From: Aliidiomarina iranensis
Lineage (GTDB): Bacteria > Pseudomonadota > Gammaproteobacteria > Enterobacterales > Alteromonadaceae
Reading direction: 5' to 3'
Assembly (NCBI RefSeq): GCF_003987135.1
Contig: NZ_PIPJ01000002.1
Span: forward strand, 496,001 to 560,000
DNA length: 64,000 nt
Under the pieces are notes generated by a model. That model was not told the DNA's origin. It was given only the letters and a program-made list of their open reading frames with translations, and made no database searches. Position numbers and translations under genes: made by a program. Shown piece by piece: positions 60,060-64,000 of the stretch (the first letter of the stretch is position 1; each line of letters starts with the position of its first letter).

Positions 60060-60767
60060 ATGGCCTGTGAAATTAAATACAACACGAACCATTCCAGCAA
60101 TAGATCCAACAATGAGCGAGCGCTGCCCAAGCGAAAAACTACTGGGTCTGCGGAGCGAGTTACTGCGGGGCCAATTACTGCGGAGCCAGTTACTGAGAAA
60201 GCGTTTGTTCATGAGCCGCTACCCGCGCAAGGCAATGGCTACCAAAGTGATTTAACCCACTATTTTCAACAAGGCGATTTCGGTTTTGTTCTTTTCTTAC
60301 CGGAACTAAACAAAGTGTATTGGAATAAGCCAGCTGCGGCCTTGCATGGTGAAATCATAAATGCTGTAAACCAACCTAGCGCTGGCTCTGCACGAAACAT
60401 AGGTTATGCCTCACCATATCGTTCAGCAATTAATGGGAATTGCAAAACTTCGGATAACGGCCCAAGCAACGAACCCAGCCTGAAAATACGTGGATTTAAT
60501 CTTCGCCAATTTATGCAATGGTACCTGCCAAGCCAGCGTGATCTGTTTAGCCAATCCTTGTTTGCAGAGGGCTCAAATCAGGGTTTTCAAATTGATCTCT
60601 GTGTTGCTCATAACCAACAACATGTGCGCTATTTGTGTATTCCCTTGCCCGATCAAAAACAAAGAGTGTGGGCCGGTTTTGTGCGCGCTACGCAAACCCG
60701 AAACAATACAGAGTTGATCGATTTTGCCCTGCGTAAAGCTCGGCAATTACTCACCGAGTTAGTTTAA
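60060..60767 (+). CDS. Unrecognised protein with possible PAS-like domain
   Basis: The protein has 235 residues, ATG 60060 after an ideal GGAGGT. No signal or membrane segment is present. Residues 1-60 are polar and contain a 5-residue repeat (VTAGP-ITAEP-VTEKA, a 15-base DNA repeat). From about 68 the order GDFGFVLFLPELNKVYWNKPAAALHG suggests PAS strands. The segment FQIDLCVAHNQQHVRYLCIPLPDQKQRVWAGFVRATQ suggests the last PAS strands, ending in a helix. It lacks any output domain. It is divergent from the response regulator. Function is unknown. Confidence 0.6.
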   Translation: MACEIKYNTNHSSNRSNNERALPKRKTTGSAERVTAGPITAEPVTEKAFVHEPLPAQGNGYQSDLTHYFQQGDFGFVLFLPELNKVYWNKPAAALHGEIINAVNQPSAGSARNIGYASPYRSAINGNCKTSDNGPSNEPSLKIRGFNLRQFMQWYLPSQRDLFSQSLFAEGSNQGFQIDLCVAHNQQHVRYLCIPLPDQKQRVWAGFVRATQTRNNTELIDFALRKARQLLTELV

Positions 60768-60803
60768 ATGGCGTTTATTTGATCTTCGTTTACGTCTGTT
60801 CTG

Positions 60804-60875
60804 GGGCTTATATTCGAGCCTATATTCGGGCTTATGCTTGAGCTTATATTTTGGCTTATGTTTGGGCTTGTGCTT
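60804..60875. repeat. 12-bp degenerate repeats between convergent genes
   Basis: GGGCTTATATTC, GAGCCTATATTC, GGGCTTATGCTT, then three looser copies to 60875. The unit resembles GGCTTATTTTTG in the array upstream of dnaE. Confidence 0.8.
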
Positions 60876-60934
60876 ATTGTCTGAGCCGATGCGCAAGGCA
60901 GTGATTAGAGAGAAAAGTTGCGCTATAAATCGTG

Positions 60935-62284
60935 TTAAGTTTTCGGTTTGTCGTGAGGCTGAGAAGATTCTACTGCTTCGCCAGAACCTTCGCTCTCTTC
61001 TTGTTCCTGCAGGAGCTGGCGATCAATTTGTTTGCTTGGCTGTACGCCTAGCTCACGAAACTTTTCTACGCGGCTTACCAGGTTGCCTTTACCGCTGGCC
61101 AATTTATTCATCGCACCATCAAAATGTTTACGGCTGGTATCTAGGGCATTACCTACTTTTTGTAGATCATCTACAAAGCCAACAAACTTGTCGTAAAGTT
61201 TTGCCGCTTCTTGCGCGATCTTCTGGGCATTTTGGTTTTGCTGCTCATACTGCCAAATGTTATTTACAGTACGCAGTGCTACCAACAAATTGGTGGGGCT
61301 TACCAGCATAATATGATGCTCTAAAGCTTGCCGAATAAGGTTTGGCTCGCGATCAACGGCAAGCAAGAAAGCCGGTTCGATAGGCACAAATAAAAGCACA
61401 TAATCGAGCGTGCGTACACCTTCGAGCTGCTGGTAACTTTTTTTACCTAAATCGCGAATATGATTTCTGAGCGAAAGCACATGCTCATCAAGCGCCTGAG
61501 CACGCAGTTGTTCATCGTCAGCATTGAAATACCGCTCATAAGCCGCCAATGAAACCTTAGAATCAATAATCACATCTTTATCTTGTGGCAAATGCACAAT
61601 TACATCAGGTCGATAGCGTTTGCCATCATCATTTCGATGTTGCGTTTGCGTGGTGTATTCGTGCCCCTCACGCAAACCCGATTGCTGCAATATTCGCTCT
61701 AACACCACTTCGCCCCAAGCCCCCTGCTGGCGGCTATCACCTTTCAGTGCTCGCGTTAACGCTTCAGCTTCTGCCGACATTTGCTGGTTCAGCTGCCGCA
61801 GGCTCAAAATCTCTTGCTGCAAGCTACTGCGCTGTTTGGTTTCATCACTAAATTGTTGCGCTATTTGTTGGCGGAAACCTTCGAGCTGCTTTTGTAATGG
61901 GCTCAAGGTACCAGCTAGTGATTTTTCCTGCCGGGCTTCCAATGCAGCTGTTTTTTGCTCAAAAATACGATTCGCTAGGTTCTCGAACTCTTTTTGCAGC
62001 CGCTCCTCACTTTTTTGCAGCAGCGCTAGTTTTTCTTGTAAATGTGCTTGTGCTTGTTCGGCGCCTACCTTGGTTTTTTCAAACTCGGTATACCAATGTT
62101 GAGCCTCTTTTTGCTCTTGTTCGAGGCGCTCTTGCAAGCCTTGTTGCGCTACCTGAGTGCGCTGCAACTCAACCTGCTCTCGCGCCACAGCACGGCGAAA
62201 AACAAAAAAAGTGAACAACCAACCCAAGAATAAGCCGCTCACTAAGGTAGCGGCTATCCAAAGTAGAAACTCAGTTTGCAACAA
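60935..62284 (-). CDS. rmuC: DNA recombination protein RmuC
   Basis: The protein has 449 residues. An N-terminal membrane helix (LLWIAATLVSGLFLGWLFTFFVF) is followed by a Gln/Glu-rich coiled coil (about 35-190). The RmuC nuclease-like domain has GAWGEVVLERILQQSGLREGHEY, YRPDVIVHLPQDKDVIIDSKVSLAAYERY and the VPIEPAFLLA stretch. D...DSK recalls PD-(D/E)XK folds. RmuC limits inversions at short inverted repeats. It starts with TTG 62284, three bases after the fumarase stop. Confidence 0.93.
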   Translation of the reverse strand: MLQTEFLLWIAATLVSGLFLGWLFTFFVFRRAVAREQVELQRTQVAQQGLQERLEQEQKEAQHWYTEFEKTKVGAEQAQAHLQEKLALLQKSEERLQKEFENLANRIFEQKTAALEARQEKSLAGTLSPLQKQLEGFRQQIAQQFSDETKQRSSLQQEILSLRQLNQQMSAEAEALTRALKGDSRQQGAWGEVVLERILQQSGLREGHEYTTQTQHRNDDGKRYRPDVIVHLPQDKDVIIDSKVSLAAYERYFNADDEQLRAQALDEHVLSLRNHIRDLGKKSYQQLEGVRTLDYVLLFVPIEPAFLLAVDREPNLIRQALEHHIMLVSPTNLLVALRTVNNIWQYEQQNQNAQKIAQEAAKLYDKFVGFVDDLQKVGNALDTSRKHFDGAMNKLASGKGNLVSRVEKFRELGVQPSKQIDRQLLQEQEESEGSGEAVESSQPHDKPKT

Positions 62285-62287
62285 ACT

Positions 62288-63799
62288 TTATTTCTCCATC
62301 TCAGCAATTTTAACCTGCCAAATCGCCGGCCCTGAGGTATGCGCATTCTCACCCGCACTATCCACAGCTACGGTTACCGGCATATCTTCAACTTCAAACT
62401 CATAAATGGCTTCCATACCTAAATCGGCAAAAGCTACCACTTCGGCTTTCTTGATGGCTTTCGCTACCAAGTAAGCGGCGCCACCCACGGCCATTAAATA
62501 AACGGCCTTGTGTTTAGCAATGCTTTCAACCGTTTGTTGCCCACGTTCCGCTTTGCCAATCATGCCGATAATACCGGTTTTCTCGAGCATCATATCGGTA
62601 AATTTATCCATGCGTGTGGCGGTTGTAGGGCCAGCAGGGCCAACCACTTCGTTGCCTACAGGATCAACCGGACCAACGTAATAGATAAACTTATTGGTAA
62701 AATCTACTGGCAGTTCTTCACCTTTATCCAGCATATCTTTAATGCGCTTGTGAGCAGCATCACGGCCTGTGAGTAGCTTGCCGGATAACAACACAGTTTC
62801 CCCCATTTTCCACTCTTGCACATCGGCAGCGGTTAGGGTGTCGAGGTTTACCCGGCGAGCGTTATCACCCACTTCAAAGGTAATATCCGGCCAATCTTCC
62901 AGTTTTGGCGGCTGCAAATCTGCGGGGCCAGAACCATCTAAATGAAAGTGCACATGGCGCGTGGCCGCACAATTTGGAATCATAGTTACCGGCTTCGAGG
63001 CCGCATGGGTGGGTAAACTATTAATTTTCACATCTACCACAGTGGTTAAGCCACCCAAGCCTTGGGCGCCAATGCCTAATTGATTTACTCGGTTGTAGAT
63101 TTCTAAGCGCAGCTCTTCTTCGGCTGTTTTTGGGCCACGGGCGATCAATTCTTGAATATCAACGGGCTCCATTAAGCTTTCTTTCGCAAGCACTGCTGAT
63201 TTTTCCGCAGTGCCGCCAATACCAATACCCAGCATACCCGGTGGGCACCAACCAGCCCCCATTTTCGGCAAGGTTTCTACCACCCAATCAGCTACCGAAT
63301 CACTTGGGTTCAGCATCGCCATTTTGGTTTTGTTTTCCGAACCACCACCCTTGGCGGCAATCATTACTTCCACTTCACCACCCGGCACCATATCAATGTG
63401 CACAACAGCTGGCGTATTATCTTTCGTATTTTTTCGGCTACCCGCCGGGTCGGCAACGATAGAAGCGCGAAGCGGATTATCTGGGTTCAAATAAGCACGC
63501 CGCGTTCCTTCATCTACCATTTGTTGCACGGTTAAATCGGTTTTATCCCAAGCTACATCCATACCTACTTTCACAAAGCAGGTAACAATGCCGGTATCTT
63601 GGCATAACGGGCGGTGGCCCTGAGCCGACATCCGTGAGTTCACCAACATCTGCGCAATGGCATTCTTCGCTGCTTCACTTTGCTCTTTCTCATAAGCCTC
63701 AGCCAGAGCATTAACGAAATCTAAGGGGTGATAATAGGAGATAAATTGAAGTGCATCTTCGATGCTATCGATAAAATCTTGCTGTCGAATTGTTGCCAT
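62288..63799 (-). CDS. fumA: Class I (iron-sulfur) fumarate hydratase
   Basis: It interconverts fumarate and malate in the TCA cycle. The 503 residues comprise an alpha domain (cluster Cys66 in RPLCQDTGIVTCF; further Cys in PNCAATRHVHFHLDGSG). The fused beta domain runs from about 330, with GPAGPTTATRMDKFTDMMLEKTGIIGMIGKAERG. It is shorter than E. coli FumA (548) but similar to the single-chain enzymes of other gammaproteobacteria. A good GAGG lies before ATG 63799. rmuC follows directly. Confidence 0.94.
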   Translation of the reverse strand: MATIRQQDFIDSIEDALQFISYYHPLDFVNALAEAYEKEQSEAAKNAIAQMLVNSRMSAQGHRPLCQDTGIVTCFVKVGMDVAWDKTDLTVQQMVDEGTRRAYLNPDNPLRASIVADPAGSRKNTKDNTPAVVHIDMVPGGEVEVMIAAKGGGSENKTKMAMLNPSDSVADWVVETLPKMGAGWCPPGMLGIGIGGTAEKSAVLAKESLMEPVDIQELIARGPKTAEEELRLEIYNRVNQLGIGAQGLGGLTTVVDVKINSLPTHAASKPVTMIPNCAATRHVHFHLDGSGPADLQPPKLEDWPDITFEVGDNARRVNLDTLTAADVQEWKMGETVLLSGKLLTGRDAAHKRIKDMLDKGEELPVDFTNKFIYYVGPVDPVGNEVVGPAGPTTATRMDKFTDMMLEKTGIIGMIGKAERGQQTVESIAKHKAVYLMAVGGAAYLVAKAIKKAEVVAFADLGMEAIYEFEVEDMPVTVAVDSAGENAHTSGPAIWQVKIAEMEK

Positions 63800-63984
63800 G
63801 CCAAACCTCGTTCAGGCTATTGAATACGGTGCTGAAATGTGTGGTTTATGATACTCTGTTCTGCGTTGTGCTGCCAGTTTCCGCCACCCGTAAATAGGCG
63901 CAATACGGGTTGTTTTTTCAGCACGTGTTTCGTGATTGGTTTCAGAATGCGCTACATCATTGGCTTGGTTTAGGAGATTTCACA

Positions 63985-64000
63985 TTGGCGTTTAAGCATC
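63985..64000 (+). CDS. Possible start of a gene running off the right edge
   Basis: AGGAG (63972-63976) lies 8 bases before TTG 63985, opening M-A-F-K-H. Only five codons are visible, so product and reality are undecided. Confidence 0.25.

Overview
The window reads as chromosome of a marine-type gammaproteobacterium. Two gene orders argue for this: mltD-gloB-methyltransferase-rnhA-dnaQ-tRNA-Asp, known from Escherichia coli, and smc-zipA-ligA. Further support comes from long FadE, an ANDDNYALAA tmRNA tag and dnaE-accA-tilS. A branched-chain keto-acid dehydrogenase operon, an S9 peptidase, AstE, an AbgT transporter and a lone FadE suggest growth on peptides and lipids. I would guess Alteromonadales, perhaps Idiomarinaceae; this is inference, not proof.

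Region 1-10.1 kb is accessory. On the minus strand a BrxR/CapW-like WYL regulator (5020-5895) is followed by hsdM, hsdS and a winged-helix/PD-(D/E)XK-like gene in one overlapping operon. After a 211-base gap comes an AAA/ABC-type ATPase cut by the left edge; no hsdR is visible. On the plus strand lies a small membrane protein, a DsbD/ScsB-like reductase and a DsbA-like thioredoxin-fold protein. Next come an orphan XRE repressor with its operator array and a truncated ParD antitoxin. The region stops at the 3' end of ssrA, a classical island integration site.

Region 10.1-33.5 kb is core and metabolic: tmRNA, wrbA, a GNAT-C39 fusion, purMN and DUF3108. Then come fadE with a FadR-like site, a thioesterase and an iron/2-oxoglutarate-type oxygenase, an S9 peptidase, an AbgT transporter, argE-rnhB and an SDR. 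The stretch ends with bkdA1-bkdA2-bkdB, astE and DUF599.

Region 33.5-64 kb holds an RND efflux pair, tilS-accA-dnaE and three identical tRNA-Asp genes with a strong GC-discriminator promoter. It continues with dnaQ/rnhA, a methyltransferase, gloB, mltD, ligA-zipA-smc and a PagP-like barrel protein. A response regulator-kinase-BOF cluster, an unrecognised PAS-like protein and fumarase-rmuC complete it.

The most distinctive sequence theme is short tandem duplication (12, 14, 15 or 21 bp) at gene boundaries. At the 3' ends of purN, the DUF3108 gene, rnhA and probably the SDR gene the duplicated unit contains the stop codon; at ligA it contains the start codon. Related 12-14 bp arrays fill several intergenic gaps, and 12-15 bp repeats extend some reading frames.
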